A DNA stretch of 64,000 bases from positions 1,841,501-1,905,500 of the forward strand of contig JBBDHG010000169.1 of NCBI GenBank assembly GCA_037951165.1, given 5' to 3'. The notes under the pieces were generated by a model, which was given only the letters and a program-made list of their open reading frames with translations, was not told the DNA's origin and did no database searches. The position numbers and the translations under genes are program-made. The stretch comes from Lophius americanus (lineage: Eukaryota; Chordata; Actinopteri; Lophiiformes; Lophiidae). Position 1 is the stretch's first letter. Each line of letters begins with the position of its first letter. Positions 23,331 to 35,612 of this stretch are shown piece after piece.

Positions 23331-23940
23331 AGTGGTGGGCCGTCACGGCCAACAAGGCATTCTCTGCATGCCCAGTTCCTATTTCCAAATAAATAACTGT
23401 TGTTGACAGTTATTTAGCTGAATGAAAAGGTCGAATTACAAAAATAAAACTTTGTACGCCGTCTTCAGTTCAATATATGTTGTATGGAGGCCTTCTTTCA
23501 TCAAGAGACACAATTGGATGAACTTTTGTTAGCATGGATATGGCAATACCCATTATATGTTAGCATTACGCTAACGGCCCCTGCACTAATTTCACGTTAG
23601 TTTGACGCAAAAAAAAGAGTCAGACTGCGACTGGAAGCCTTTATCTCTTTGTCTTTTGCAGAACTTTTTATCCGCCTAAGTGAACTCTAACGTTCATTGG
23701 AGAGCAGAATAAAAGGACAAAGTTAATCTGCAGTCTCTGAATGGTCCGCAGGTCTGTGTGCATCTACCTGGGTGGGTCTTAATTTAAGCGGGCGGGTGGT
23801 TATTCCACTAGATAATGAATATGTGCTGGTTACATAGTCTGACGGCGGACTGTAGCTGCAGCATAACTGTGAAGTTATTATAGCGCCGACTGCCCATGTG
23901 GAAATACCCACGTCTTGGACTAGTTCTTTAAATCAGGATA
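23331..23940 (+). mobile_element. Possible hAT-like non-autonomous element
   Basis: Begins CAGTGGTGGGCCGTCACGGC, typical of hAT terminal repeats in fish. The opposite terminus is not evident, so the right boundary is only a guess. No transposase frame. Confidence 0.3.
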
Positions 23941-25025
23941 ATGACTAACCAGCGTAAAAATGAAAAAAACATCTCCTGAAATGTCGTTTTTTGATTCATT
24001 GCTTTTCTTTTCTGTGTTTTTCTTCTGTCATTTCACACAGCTGGCTGTCCTTCCCCCTCTATTTGTTTGCTCTGTCCCGACCGTCTTCCTGTCTCATCAA
24101 CAGTGCGTCCTTGCTGTGCCTCGCTATTCTCTGTATTTAAGTCTTTGTGTCTCCGTCTCCGGCTGCGTGACTCATATTCAAGCCATCCGTCCTCGTTTCC
24201 TCTCGGTTTTTAACCCAGAGGTTTCGTCCGTTGTTCCCTTTGTTCCTTGTTTTTTTTTCCTCTGCCTGTTGCTTTTCTAGATGCCGTTGGCCCTAATTTT
24301 TGAAATGCTATACTGTATGATTTCGACCTATTCGTGATTTTGAGATTCTCATCGTTAAAATAACTGAACTGCACTACTTTTGTGTTTGCGCTGTGATAAA
24401 TATAGACCCTATATATTCGAGCTGCTCGGTATTCATAACCAGGACCTTTGGCTTAGGTACATTTGTAGTTACTTTTTTTCGGAAACAAGGTCAAACCCCC
24501 CTTAATTACCATCGTTACCAAACTTAAGATTAAGGATCTGCAGACTAGGATGGTTCTGTACCAACCCAAGATCCCGCTGATTGGCATCCGTGTGCGTCTC
24601 CGACAGAATGCGTTGGAGGCGATTTCTTGGTAACGAAGAAGCTGCTGGAGCTGCAGCTGCAGAAGCTCCTTGTTACAGTACAGGGAAGGAGGCGGAGGAG
24701 GAGCATTAAATGTCTGCTTTCTTTGTATTTCGCTTGAATCTATTAGTGTAATTTGCTAGAGCAGACATGGCAGCGCTTAGGGTTTATCATAGTTGATACC
24801 ATGCCGCTGTTTGTTTCACTCAGCAAGAAACCCAAATGGATCTCATGTGCTTTTCAAGCTTGGACTCGAAAAGCACAAAACACTTTGGTTCTAAACTCCT
24901 CCAGGAAATATCGAGGAGGGGACGACAGCGTACGCTTAGACAAATCACCAGTTCTTCACAGCAAATAGACACAAACAGCCTTTCACACGTACAGGCAACT
25001 TAGTTGAACCTTTTCACCTCACTGA
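23941..25025. other. Non-coding sequence, possible decayed LTR piece
   Basis: The pyrimidine-rich stretch 24000-24290, with a TATTTAAG box near 24135, has the look of a decayed fish LTR (U3/R) but lacks any paired LTR or gag-pol sequence. The 106-codon frame there is probably chance. The rest is unrecognised. Confidence 0.25.
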
Positions 25026-25185
25026 ATGTTTCTGGACTGTAGGAGGAAGCTTTAGAACCCACCCAAACACAGGAGAACCTGCAAACTCCACACAGAAAGG
25101 TCCAACGAGATCCCCAGGTGGGTTAGAACGCAGTCCAGTTTGGTCTGAGGCAGCCGTGCTAACCGCTACACCACCATCAATTCGG
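25026..25185 (+). repeat. Common teleost interspersed repeat fragment
   Basis: Recognisable by GGAGAACCTGCAAACTCCAC, ACAGAAAGG and GTGCTAACCGCTACACCACC, a widespread fish repeat segment. A second copy lies at 32385-32505. Confidence 0.6.
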
Positions 25186-25419
25186 TCTCATTAATTTATG
25201 CAATTCCTCGAAACTAATGTGGTTTCTGCTTAATTTATAGTAGTTTACATAATCAATAATAAAGGAAGCATTCTTTCACAAAATCAATCAGGAGATGTTT
25301 TACATTTATAAAGGATCAGCAGTAGGTTAAGAGTTCTGTTTTTTACGCCACATAACCACATTTGTGGTGATGATAATATAAAATGACCAACATAAAAACA
25401 AACAAACAAATGAAGTTTT

Positions 25420-25572
25420 GAATCCAGAAATACTTCAACTGCTAAAATCAATTAAATTAGGTTTCCACAACTTACATTAATAAGTTGGATTCAAAGGTAT
25501 TTCATTTAATTGAGATTTCTATTTTAAGTCATTTGTTTTAGTTCATATTCAATGTTCTTTTTTACAGTGCAT
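25420..25572. mobile_element. Partial MITE related to the next element
   Basis: Contains AATAAGTTGGATTCAAAGG and ends TTTTTTACAGTGC, the same end as the MITE at 25754-25933. The left terminal repeat is missing. Confidence 0.4.
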
Positions 25573-25753
25573 TATTAGACCACAAAAGTTCCGTTTCAGC
25601 TTTGGATATTCTTCAAATCCTCTTCAAAATACTTTTGTTCAATGTTTTTCCTTTAAAAAACCTAATATACATAACAGTAAAATAATATTTGTGTATTATT
25701 GATGCACAAATCTGACATTATTTTATTCCCGTAAAATTAAAGACATAAGTTGC

Positions 25754-25933
25754 ACACTGTAAAAAGTGAATTGTTCGTGATTTAACAAAATGACTTCCAC
25801 TGGGAACTTAAGAATTTAGATTGTAATACGTTAGTAAAACTTACTCCAACTTACAGTTTAGATTCAATATTAACACAATAATTATAAGACTGAATTAATA
25901 ATTACTAGTTAACATATTCATCTTTTACAGTGT
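25754..25933. mobile_element. 180-bp MITE with CACTGTAAAA ends
   Basis: Bounded by a perfect 11-bp terminal inverted repeat, ACACTGTAAAA at 25754-25764 and TTTTACAGTGT at 25923-25933. The AT-rich interior is non-coding. The ends resemble very abundant hAT-like MITEs of fish. I could not see an 8-bp target duplication. Confidence 0.6.
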
Positions 25934-26079
25934 AGCTTCTAAATGGTGACAATGGTCTCTACATCCCTTATAATTGACAACTTGCTGAGTCCCTTGAAAC
26001 GCATGAAAACATTTGTGATTGATTGATTTAATTAATATGAAAAGTATGTCTGAAAGAACAGCGGGAGTCTGGCTTCCCG

Positions 26080-26625
26080 CAGATCCTTCATGTTAGAGCG
26101 GTAACTCAAAAACTGTTTCATGGATCATTTTCACATTTTATACCCACCAAGACTTCAGTGCGAGGAAAAAGTGGATTTAATTTGGGAATGGTCACTTTTG
26201 TATTTCTGACACCCTAGCTCCCCCGGCGCTTCAAAGGTGCAAATTGCAGAGAAATAATTTGACCATGTTTTACTGTGTATGACTGTTTATGTGATCAATC
26301 AAGAATACATTATCATTTTTATAAAAAGTTTTTGGGGGCATAATTGGTCAACCATTGTTCTGATTTAGTCCAAATTTGGTGCATATGAATTGATTCAAAG
26401 AGATCTATCTGGTAAATATCATACTGTAGTCTAGTAGTTCATATTTCACGCACTAAGGGGCAACTTTTTACAAAAAAAACATAGTTTATTGGACATTTCT
26501 TCTCAACCATCCGCCCGATTTAGTCCATATTCTATGCGTATGGATCGGCTGCAGGAGATCTATCGTGTTTATATCATATTTAACTGCAATAGTTCATATT
26601 TTACTCACTTTTTGACCGTAAGGAG
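26080..26625 (+). mobile_element. Helitron-like repeat, copy 9
   Basis: Plus-strand copy with degenerate ends. 'GATCCTTCATGTTAGAGCGG' starts the head, followed by 'TCAGTGCGAGGAAAAAGTGG', 'TGACACCCTAGCTCCCC' and two modules ('GCATATGAATTGATTCAAAG' at about 26382 and 'TATGGATCGGCTGCAGGAG' at about 26538). The 3' hairpin is absent. Confidence 0.7.
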
Positions 26626-27164
26626 CCTTTGATGGTGTTACACGAGGACACTTCAACGTACGAATGATTTCTTCTGAGGTTCAAACTCGCGAACCTTATA
26701 AGCCCCGGATAATAAATTCTATGTAGGACATGAATATTTCCATTTTTCTACTTGAAAGCAGAGATTTTCCCCTCAAGCACAGGCACACTCCAGTCGCAGA
26801 CGACAAAAATACTTGTCTGATATTTAATAGTTAGGGATAAGTAATGATTAATATCTCTGTAACAGATACATCTGGTGATTTATGTCAAACATAATTGTCC
26901 TGTAGGGCTCTGTTTCGCAATTACACTGACAGGTTTTAAGCTTCATAATCCATTGAGGAAGCAGTTATTACTTTCCACCAACAAACTAATTAGGTAAATG
27001 TTAAGTAGCCTATCTCATGTGATATTAACAGTCTTCTGTCAGCTGGCAGCTTTGCCTAAAGATGGCGGCCAATGGTGGATTGCTGATTGATGAACCTGAT
27101 TGAGGAGGTCTTCCTCATGTCTTCATCTTACAGACTGACCGGATGTGTTTTTATTCTGCCCTTA
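26626..27164. other. Unique non-coding block
   Basis: No repeat or gene recognised. The interval 26880-27090 lacks simple repeats and contains CTAATTAG-type motifs, so it is a plausible candidate for conservation. Confidence 0.35.
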
Positions 27165-27622
27165 GATTAAAACCACTGACAGGTGAAGTGGGTAGCATTG
27201 ATTATCTCCTTACAGTGGCAACTGTCAAAACAATACGTTAGACTGAACATTTTCTCCTGATGTGCTGGAGGCAGAGAAATGGACAAAAATAAGGTTCTGA
27301 GTGACTTCCACATGGACCAAATTGCGATCTTTAGATGACTGAGTTACCAGCTGCTCAAGAACTGCAGGTCTATTGGGGTTCTCCGAGTCTCCAGTGGTTT
27401 TGAACAGGTGAACCCGGGGACAGGTATCCAGGCTCATTGATGTGAGCGGGGAGCAAAAGCCTGTGTTGTTCCATCCCACAGAGAAGCTTCTGTAGTATTA
27501 ATCCTCCAACAACGTTCTGGTTAATCCTGGCTCTGATAGAGAAGTCTCAGAGCACACAGAGCTGTATTGGTGGAAAAAAGAAAAATACACCCTCACAATA
27601 TTAGGCAGGTCGTTATAATCTT
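27165..27622 (+). mobile_element. Tc1-like element, internally deleted
   Basis: Left side has ACCACTGACAGGTGAAGTGG, with the outer terminal repeat lost. N-terminal transposase blocks follow, then a jump to the 3' end, CACAATATTAGGCAGGTCGT, at about 27593-27612. Its length is roughly one third of a full element. It abuts a second Tc1 copy in the opposite orientation. Confidence 0.8.
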
Positions 27623-28490
27623 GCTGGATTGATTGGTGATGCTGGATTGTATCGAGGTTTAGGGCCTTTGGGGGGGGCTAAGTCAACTCTTTGAACTATT
27701 TCTTGTTTTTTTCCTCTATCCACTCCTGAACCATTTTTGCCCTCCTTGCCAGGAGCGTTATCCTGCTGAACGAAGACGATGCCATTAAGAAGTACCGCTT
27801 CCATGAAGAGGAGGACTTGGTCTGCGACAATGTTTATGTGGGGGGTAGCAACTCCCCCCCTCCAAACAAGTGATGCGCACAAATCCAGACATCCAACTGA
27901 TGTAAAAGAAAATGTAATTCATCAGACCAGCTCACCTTCTCCCACTGCTTCATGGTCCGTCTGGGATTCTGACTGGCCTTCAGTAGCCGCTTTCTGCAGT
28001 GGGTCAGCATGGACACTCTGACCCATCTGCAGCTTCGCTGCCTGATAAGCAGCAAGCTGTGATGTACTGTGTGTTCTGACACCTTTCTATCAGAACCAGC
28101 ATTAACCTTTCCAGCAGTTTGTTCTACAGCAGCTCATGTGGGATGAGACTACACGGGCTAACCTTCACTCCCCGGGAGCATTATGGCCCATGTCAACGGG
28201 ACACCAGCTGCCCTTCGTTAGACCACTTTGCCGGGTTCTAACCACTTCAGACCCAGAACACCCAACATGATCTGCAACTCAGGAGTGGCTTTGACCCAGC
28301 CATCCCGCCTTAAAAATGTAATCCCTGTCAAATTCACTCAGATCCTTACGCTTGTTCACTTTTCAGGCTCCAGGTAAAATGTTACCTTGCTGTCATATAG
28401 ATCCCGTCCTCTGACACGCTTCATGTTGACGAGACAATCAACGTTACTCTGAGTTAAACAGGTCAACGGTTATAATACTATGGCGAAGGA
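27623..28490 (-). mobile_element. Tc1-like element with decayed transposase
   Basis: Minus strand. The 5' terminal repeat is near 28460-28483 (plus strand ACAGGTCAACGGTTATAATA). Transposase pieces lie in two frames: 27834-28082 reads SEHTVHHSLL ... VSWSDELHFLLH, with the first catalytic Asp in WSDE; 27613-27882 reads VFVQQDNAPG, with the second Asp. The segment equivalent to DLNPIEHLW has decayed (YNPASP), losing the catalytic Glu. The last part of the gene and the 3' terminal repeat are missing. It cannot encode an active transposase. Confidence 0.85.
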
Positions 28491-30369
28491 AGCACATACT
28501 GTATGGTTGAAATGAATTTCTTCTGACAACAAATACCAACAAATACATTCACTCTTAATGTTACAATAAATGAGAGTTTTGAATAATTTCTCTTCATGTG
28601 TGTCCTTTTAAATTAAAATACAAAGTTACCTCCCATACTACCATTACTTACAACTAATCTATTTAGGGGTTCTCTGTGAAAGCAGGAGAAAAAAAAATAA
28701 AATCCTTTGTGACCTGCTGTTATTCAGCAGAATTTGGTTTCCCCCACCTGCTGCTGCGCCACATGATGCAGGACGGCCAATTAGAGTTACCTGTCTGTAC
28801 ATATCTTCATCGGTTTAACATTAAACAAAAGAAAGAAGCCACCTCCAGAAAATGAACTCAGCGGTGGTTGGAATAACAGGCGTGGATTAAAAGCACAATG
28901 TTTCTCTTAAGACATAATTGTAAGTCTGCGTACTACATGGAGCAGTAATCCATTATGGGGGCAATGGGGCAAATCTATGCGAGATTAGTCCTGATTACAG
29001 TCTTCCCAAGAGTCCGTTCAAATTCCACACACAATGTTGGCAGTCGTAAGACTTCATTTTGTTCCATGAACAGTTTCTTGGCATGTTATGACATTAAAGT
29101 CAGGGAGGGGTGCGGGGGCTTTTTATGAAGTAGTGCCAAAGCTGTATCTGAATTTGCTGCCACCTCCAAAATGGAATTCTATCCACAGGAGAAAGCCGTC
29201 ATGGTGGAAAGAAAAAACCACGCCACATGGCTTAAATGGATGTAAAACGGTTAAAAATGAGTTTAGAGAAAGCAGCGCCACAAGGGGGCCCCGATGACAG
29301 ACCGCTCTGTTATATTAGGTAGCAGAAATTGGAAAGCGCCCTGACAGATCCCCTTGATCTCCATTGGCTTTTATCAAAACTTCCTGACTGCCCTGGAAGA
29401 AATCCGGATTTATCCTGAGCGTTTGTAGGCTTTGGTGCTGAATTAGTTATGGATTAAGTACAAAGATAGCCTCTTTTTTTTTCTCCATTCCTCTGGTGAT
29501 TGGGTAAAGGATTATACTGGAGATGGAGCCGCATCATGATGTGACCCTGGATTGTAAAACACTGGCAAATATGCAACAAACATGTGGAAAAGACTCCAGC
29601 AAAGTCGTTTGAAATAGAGCAGACTAACTGGATTAGAATGACCATTTATAGAATTGAAATGACGTTCTGGGCGAGACATTGATTAATATCTGTTGCAGTG
29701 GAGTTTGGTTAAATCAGTGGCAGGAAGGAGATAGTGAGGCTGGTTGAAGAGCTGGGTCAGATAGAGAGGGTGTCTAATTATCGCAGGTATCTTGTGTTGA
29801 ATTTACTAACCTCTCGCCGTTATCTGCAAGGGTGTGCAGGACCTCCTGAAGAGACTGAGACATTGCAGCCAAGGCTCAAAAACTGAGAAGCTTGTTTGGT
29901 TTATTATAGTTAATTCATTGTTTGGGAAAAGAATAAAAGCTGTTCCCTGACAATATGCTTGCTTTCTGAGGTTATGCTGTGACCAACACAGTTGGGGATA
30001 GTCCAAAAGTCTCATTAAAATATATTATTTTGCTGCCTGAACCACTTCTGCAAATTGTTCAGACATGATGATGAAAATATCTAGTTTGTTGCCAGAAACA
30101 GAACAGCAAAAATGTCCAAATACAGCCTTAAGATTATACAGTTTTGTTGCACAAGGCTGCAACTCACCCCAACATTTCATTAAAACTATGTTGTGTGCCA
30201 CAAAAACATTTGCAATTGGGTTCAACTTCTCACTGCAATGGATTTTGGTGTCACCAACAGACATTTAAAATTCTCCAAACTTGCCATTAAAATTACATTT
30301 TTGGCGCCAAAGAAATACAAACTGTTACAACATCGCATCAAAAATATCCATTTTATCTCTAAAAACACA
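28491..30369. other. Unique non-coding block
   Basis: No repeats of note. The interval 28860-29420 is compositionally complex and repeat-free, including a stretch at 29320-29400 (GAAAGCGCCCTGACAGATCC) that would be worth testing for conservation. The short frames have no recognisable domains. Confidence 0.35.
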
Positions 30370-31164
30370 TCAATCTATCTATCTATCCATCCATCTATCT
30401 TTCATTCACCCATCATCCATCCATCCACCTACCTATAACGGCTCATCAATCCACTTACCATCCATCTATCCATCCACCATCTGTCCAACCATCCACTTAC
30501 CATCCATCCATCTATTTATCATTCACCCATCCATCCATCCATCCACCATCCATCCATCTACCTATAACGACTCATCAATCCACTTACCATCCATCCATCC
30601 ACCATCCATCCACCTACCAATAACGACTCATCAATCCACTTACCATCCATCCATCCATCCACCATCTGTCCAACCATCCACTTACCATCCATCCATCTAT
30701 CTATCTATCATTCACCCATCCATTCATCCACCATCCATCCATCTACCTATAACGACTCATCAATCCACTTACCATCCATCCATCCACCATCCATCCACCT
30801 ACCTATAACGACTCATCAATCCACTTACCATCCATCACCCATCTGTCCAACCATCCACTTACCATCCATCCATCTATCTATCTATCTATCATTCACCCAT
30901 CCATCCATCCATCCATCCACCATCCATCCATCTACCTATAACGACTCATCAATCCACTTACCATCCATCCATCCACTATCTGTCCAACCATCCTCTTACC
31001 ATCCATCCATCTATCTACCTACCGTCCACCCTTCCTTCCAACATCCATCCATCCATCCATTCACCCTCCACCAACCCAACATCCATCCATCTACCTACCA
31101 TCCATCCATCTACCTACCACCCATCCTTCCTTATAACATCCATCCATCCCTCCATCCATCTTTG
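30370..31164 (+). repeat. (ATCC)n-based satellite with higher-order units
   Basis: About 800 bp of CCAT/CTAT tetranucleotide sequence punctuated by a repeated box, TAACGACTCATCAATCCACT, seen near 30435, 30566, 30620, 30750, 30806 and 30938. The 175-codon frame at 30281-30808 (Ser/His/Pro/Ile-rich) is a product of the repeat. Confidence 0.95.
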
Positions 31165-32119
31165 TGGATGACTGTTTCCTGTTATGTGAGGATGCCACAA
31201 TAATAGACGGGGGGAACCCAGTATGCCCCCTCTGTTGGGGGCTTGAATCTACTGAGAGTCAACGATTCAATTTGCCATTAAACGTGCTTCATCCTCCTTC
31301 AGCAACTGCCCTCATGCTGTCAGAATACAGGCAGAGTCTGTGGGCAGCGGAACCTATTTGAATGCGTGGTGGGTGGAAACAGTCACACACTGAACCAGCA
31401 GGACGGGCTGTAAGTGTGAGTAATAGTTCTTCCACCTACATGGTCTGATATCTCTCTCTGAGAGAAAGTGCACCCATCATAACAATAAAAACTGGTGAAC
31501 CCGCCATCAACAGGCACGTGGTGGTTGATGTGAGGGGCGCTGAAGACTAATAGAGTGCTAATCAGACTGGATGTGACATCACTCATCACAACTAGTTAGA
31601 GCGAGACTTTAATTCTTGATAAATGTAAAGAGTAACTTTGGCTATTTCCTTTATATGGAGTGATTTTGTATGTGTTTTTCTTTCGGTTTGCCTGTTGGAA
31701 TTGAGATTTGCGTCAAATTTGGAAGGAGAGTGAATGCGAATCTTGACTTCCTGCCTCTGCAAGGGGTGTCCCTCCATCCATCCATTCACAGTAACCACAT
31801 ATCAAGGTCGCGAGGGTCCTGAACCCTATCCCAGCATGCTTTGCAAGAGAGATGCTACTATTATACTATATACTAAATAATTTTTTGCATGTATCAACAT
31901 ACATAATAGACTCTATCCGTTCCTATTCAGCCTCAGAAAGCAATGAAGTCTAAAGTATAAAAGCTCCAAATCGCAAGAGAGTCTGGGAGTCAGTTTAAAA
32001 GTGACAATGACTGATTCTCATCCTTTGCAGCATTTTACCCACTTTGAGCGGTGGACAGACGTACGAGGGGACTGCATGTATGTCGGCTCTTATAAAAAGC
32101 TGAGGTTAAGTCAACTAGT
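31165..32119. other. Non-coding spacer
   Basis: No gene or repeat family recognised. Confidence 0.45.
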
Positions 32120-32345
32120 GAATTGCAATATTTATAAAAGATAGAAGATTCATATGCATCAAATTTGAACTGAATCCGACCAACGGTTGAGAAACTATCA
32201 CCTGAAAACCTTTGGAGATGAAGCCCCCCCCTATTTTGTGTGAAAATGCACAACTGACCTTTCCCGAGGTGAATCCAGTTCTTCCTCGAGCTAAAGTCAA
32301 TGTGAGTATGTCGACAGGAAAGTTCGGGGAGTTTTGGCAAATTTC
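32120..32345 (-). mobile_element. Helitron-like repeat, copy 10 (fragment)
   Basis: Family landmarks on the plus strand: ATTCATATGCATCAAATTTG, CCAACGGTTGAGAAACTATC, CTTTGGAGATGAAGCCCCCC and CAGTTCTTCCTCGAGCTAAA. Neither terminus is present. The overlapping 110- and 81-codon minus frames are chance. Confidence 0.7.
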
Positions 32346-32384
32346 TTTCCGATGTGGCACATTCCATGGTCCAGGCTTTTCAAC

Positions 32385-32505
32385 TGTTAGAGGAAGCTGA
32401 AGAGGGAAACCAGACAGACACGGGAAAAACCTGCAAACTCCTCACTGAAAAGCCCCAGGTGGATTTGAACGCAGCACAGCTTCTCACTGTGAGGCTGCAT
32501 CCCAT
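32385..32505 (+). repeat. Common teleost interspersed repeat fragment
   Basis: Second copy of the segment at 25026-25185, recognised by ACCTGCAAACTCCTCACTGA, GCCCCAGGTGGATTTGAACG and CACTGTGAGGCTGCA. Confidence 0.6.
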
Positions 32506-33138
32506 ATCCATGCAATTTATTTCACGTTGAATACCACACACATCTGTTTTTCTAAATTTATGTATTGAAGATGAACGCACAAATGCAGGTTTAACACACG
32601 ATATGGACGGCCCAAGCTGTGTTTTTAAGGAGGAAGAAGATGTGTTCTTTGAACATCTCTCTCATCAAATTCCCCTGGGTCGCAGCAAACACCGTACTGG
32701 GATACATAAAACTATTTATCAAATGTTTTTGCTCAATTAGTTTGTCACACTGCTTTGAACCTGCCTCACAGATAAGAGCGAGCAATTACAGTCACAAATG
32801 TTCTCCGATCAATGGTTGACTGCACTTATTACAGCTCCTTATTACGATCCGACACAGGTGAGAGGGAATTAAATGCCTTGGATTAAAAAACAAATGTATC
32901 TCATGAACTTTTTTTTTTTTTTATATCTTGTATGAATGAAAACAACCGTCTCTTCACAGCATTTCAGTTATAATAAAAATGATAACGATCAAAGGTTACG
33001 TCCTTTTATATTACTGGGGCATTCAGCGCTTATCAAAAGTAGAATTATTGTTTTCTCCTGTTGAAAGATGAGGAAGCAAGTTTAATTACAAACCAAGGCA
33101 ACACTTCAATATCTGTTTATAATAATTAAAGGTAAACT
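32506..33138. other. Non-coding spacer
   Basis: Poly-T run around 32910. No gene recognised. Confidence 0.45.
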
Positions 33139-33414
33139 TCCCCGACAGCCAGTGCATGTCGTGGAGAAGTCCTCAATTCTATTTGTTGCACAAGCAATCC
33201 CCCTTATTGTATCCCTCCAATCAAATGTAAAGGTATGTCCATAATATTTTTAGTAAAAAAAAGCTTCCTGAACTGATTGAAATATGAACTACAAGATTAC
33301 AATATAAAATAAACGAGGTAGATCTCCACTGGTTGATTTATATGCGCCGCATTTGAACCAAATCGGACCAACGATTGAAATATTATGGACGAAAATTCTT
33401 TAGAGACGATTCCA
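33139..33414 (-). mobile_element. Helitron-like repeat, copy 11
   Basis: Plus-strand landmarks: CCCCGACAGCCAGTGCATGT (3' hairpin region, decayed), GCACAAGCAATCCCCCTTAT, GAACCAAATCGGACCAACGA and the end GACGATTCCATAATCG near 33405-33420. It lies directly against the LINE fragment that follows. Confidence 0.65.
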
Positions 33415-33752
33415 TAATCGTCCATCTTCTTACGCTCATCCAGGGTCGGGTCACAGCGGCAGCAGTCCAAGCAGGGTATATTTCCTTCTCCTCGGCAGAG
33501 CTCTCCAGCACATCCTTTGTGATCTCAATGCCTTCCCTGCCCAAATGAAGAATGTAATCTCTCCAAGCCATTTCCTGGTCTACCCCGGGTTCTCCTCCCA
33601 GCTGGATGTAACTGGAAAACCTCCAAAGGGAGACCTCCTGCAGGCATCCTAATAAGATGTCCAGACCACCTCAAATGGCTCACATGGATGTGAAGAAGCA
33701 GTGGCCCAACTCTGACCTCCAAGCTCATAACTTGCATTTCTCCTGATGCCAA
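33415..33752 (-). mobile_element. LINE open-frame 3' fragment, frameshifted
   Basis: Two minus-strand frames, 33525-33752 and 33383-33571, together read as the C-terminal end of a non-LTR retrotransposon protein: HLRWSGHLIRMPAGGLPLEVF, then GRRTRGRPG, then LGREGIEITKDVLE. The first resembles the basic 'GHLVRMP' box after the reverse-transcriptase domain of several LINE clades. A frameshift lies near 33570. I cannot assign the clade. Confidence 0.65.
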
Positions 33753-35612
33753 ACCAACTGAATTGTATTCAGCATTCTTGAGATCTAATCAGAAGTTTTT
33801 TGCTACATTCACATGCAGTCGAACAGACGGCAAAAATTGACAATGAGGACTTAGACTTAGAGCTGCGTGATATGAAGAGTCAAAAAGCCTTGATCGCAAC
33901 TAAAACAGTGGAGGAGGTTGTGATAATGTATTGTGTGCTCCGTCCATATTCAGTGCATCTCTAACTTTGAGGTTAAATGGGCTTTTATTCTATAATATTT
34001 CCATTCTGAATCACTTTGCTCGGACCGCATGAGGTACTCCACATCAGCAGAACTCAGCAGGATCGAAACGGAAAACTGCAACAAAGGGTCGTCTACCTGG
34101 ACACTCAGAGGTAGTTGGCCAGCTGTTCATTTTAGATGAAAGGATTTCATGTTTTCAAGACTTTGACATGATTTCATCGAGGGAGATTTGCATGATTTTC
34201 AGTCAAGTTATCCTTAAGTTTTTGCATTTTGTTTTTGCCCACTCAAATTTTTGCCAGTGTCCACATTGTTTGCGCCCAACAGGTTTTTTTTCGGATTAAA
34301 TTGATTAAATTATTGAAAGTATTTTTCGCATGACTCAGTGGGTTTCTACCTAGCACTAGGCAATTCTATTGGGTCAACATTATTTATCCGGATTAAACCT
34401 ATTAGAGATTTCTACTACTGCAAAAGTAGTTGGACCAATACTATTAAAAGAAGTTAGACCTATTACAAGTATGTTAAGTCATTTAAGCCTAATAAATTAT
34501 GCTTGACCAAATACAAATATTTGACTTAAATCAACACCAATTGATTATGTTGGCCCTTATTAAAGTAAAGAAGTTGAATCAACTGTAATAAAATAAGTTG
34601 GAATTAATTTAAGTAAATAAGTTAAATCAACCCTTATGAGATAAACATGTGTTTTTTTTCTTCAGTGAAGCTATGCACAAAAGTGTGCCAAACAGATTTT
34701 ACGACATCATCTATCAGAGAAAAATATTCTAGATTGATGTTTGTTACAGTATAATAAACAACATAAAGTCAATATTGCTGTATATATGGCTTTTATATTC
34801 CTGCAGCTACATTTCTTTTTTTATATTTTGTATTTTAAATAGTTAAAATTGAAGGTGAATATTTAAAAAGGGCAAATAAAAAGGGAAAAGAACTGGCCCA
34901 ACTCCCACCAATAATGTCCAAGTTCCATTAGAAGTGCCTGAGAGCAGTAATTCAACCTGTCTTCACGTGTTCTCTTATTAGTTAGCGTTGCTCTCCTTCT
35001 GCTCCGCCGTGTTATCTGCTCGGCTACTGAGGAGATCTATTCACTCTCATCTTCTCTGCTTGAAAGAACTGCATGACACCAGGGTGAAGGGAAAAAAATT
35101 GGAAGTGTTGCAACCCATCCTGCACACCAGGAAGCCATCTTTTCGACAAACCTTCCGTTAAGACACAGCGGCGGTCCATCATGACAAAAGCATCCGTCAG
35201 CTCAACATCCTCCCCCCAAAGAGGTGTAACCACACTTAAACAGCACTCCCGCAATTTTCCTAACCTTCAGAATCTCCAGAAAATCTAATTTCTTGCTTAA
35301 ATGCCTTGAGAAATGCATCTTCAGAAGATTTTCTTTTTTTTTTATTATGAAAGGGTTTTGAAAACTTCTTTCTGTCTTACTTTCTCATGATAGGAGTCTT
35401 GAACAGCAGCAAATTCAAACTCCACTCAAGCCTTTCTTGTTTGTAGGTAGTGGGAGAAACGGGGGGGAGATATGTTTACTACTGCCGCTTATAACACACT
35501 GGTTTAGGACTCAGGGTTTGGTGTTTATTCAGTTTATGCGTAAGGATCCTTGTCAGTACATCCTTGATTTGTCAATAAGGCTTTACTCTTACTGGCTGTT
35601 GTGACAGTCCAG
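33753..35612. other. Non-coding sequence with a possible MITE
   Basis: The segment 34330-34670 is rich in AAGTTGAATCAACT/TAAGTTGG motifs and ends TTCTTCAGTG. It resembles the AT-rich MITE family at 25420-25933 but has no clear terminal repeats. No gene recognised. Confidence 0.35.

Noticed and set aside
23960..24280. 106-codon frame, hydrophobic (looks like a membrane segment)
   Set aside because: Hydrophobicity comes from T-rich sequence; probably a decayed LTR or chance.
30281..30808. 175-codon Ser/His/Pro-rich open frame
   Set aside because: It is translated (ATCC)n satellite; openness follows from the absence of stop-forming tetramers.
30370..31164. CRISPR-like array
   Set aside because: Spacers are themselves tetranucleotide repeats and the context is a vertebrate genome; it is a satellite.
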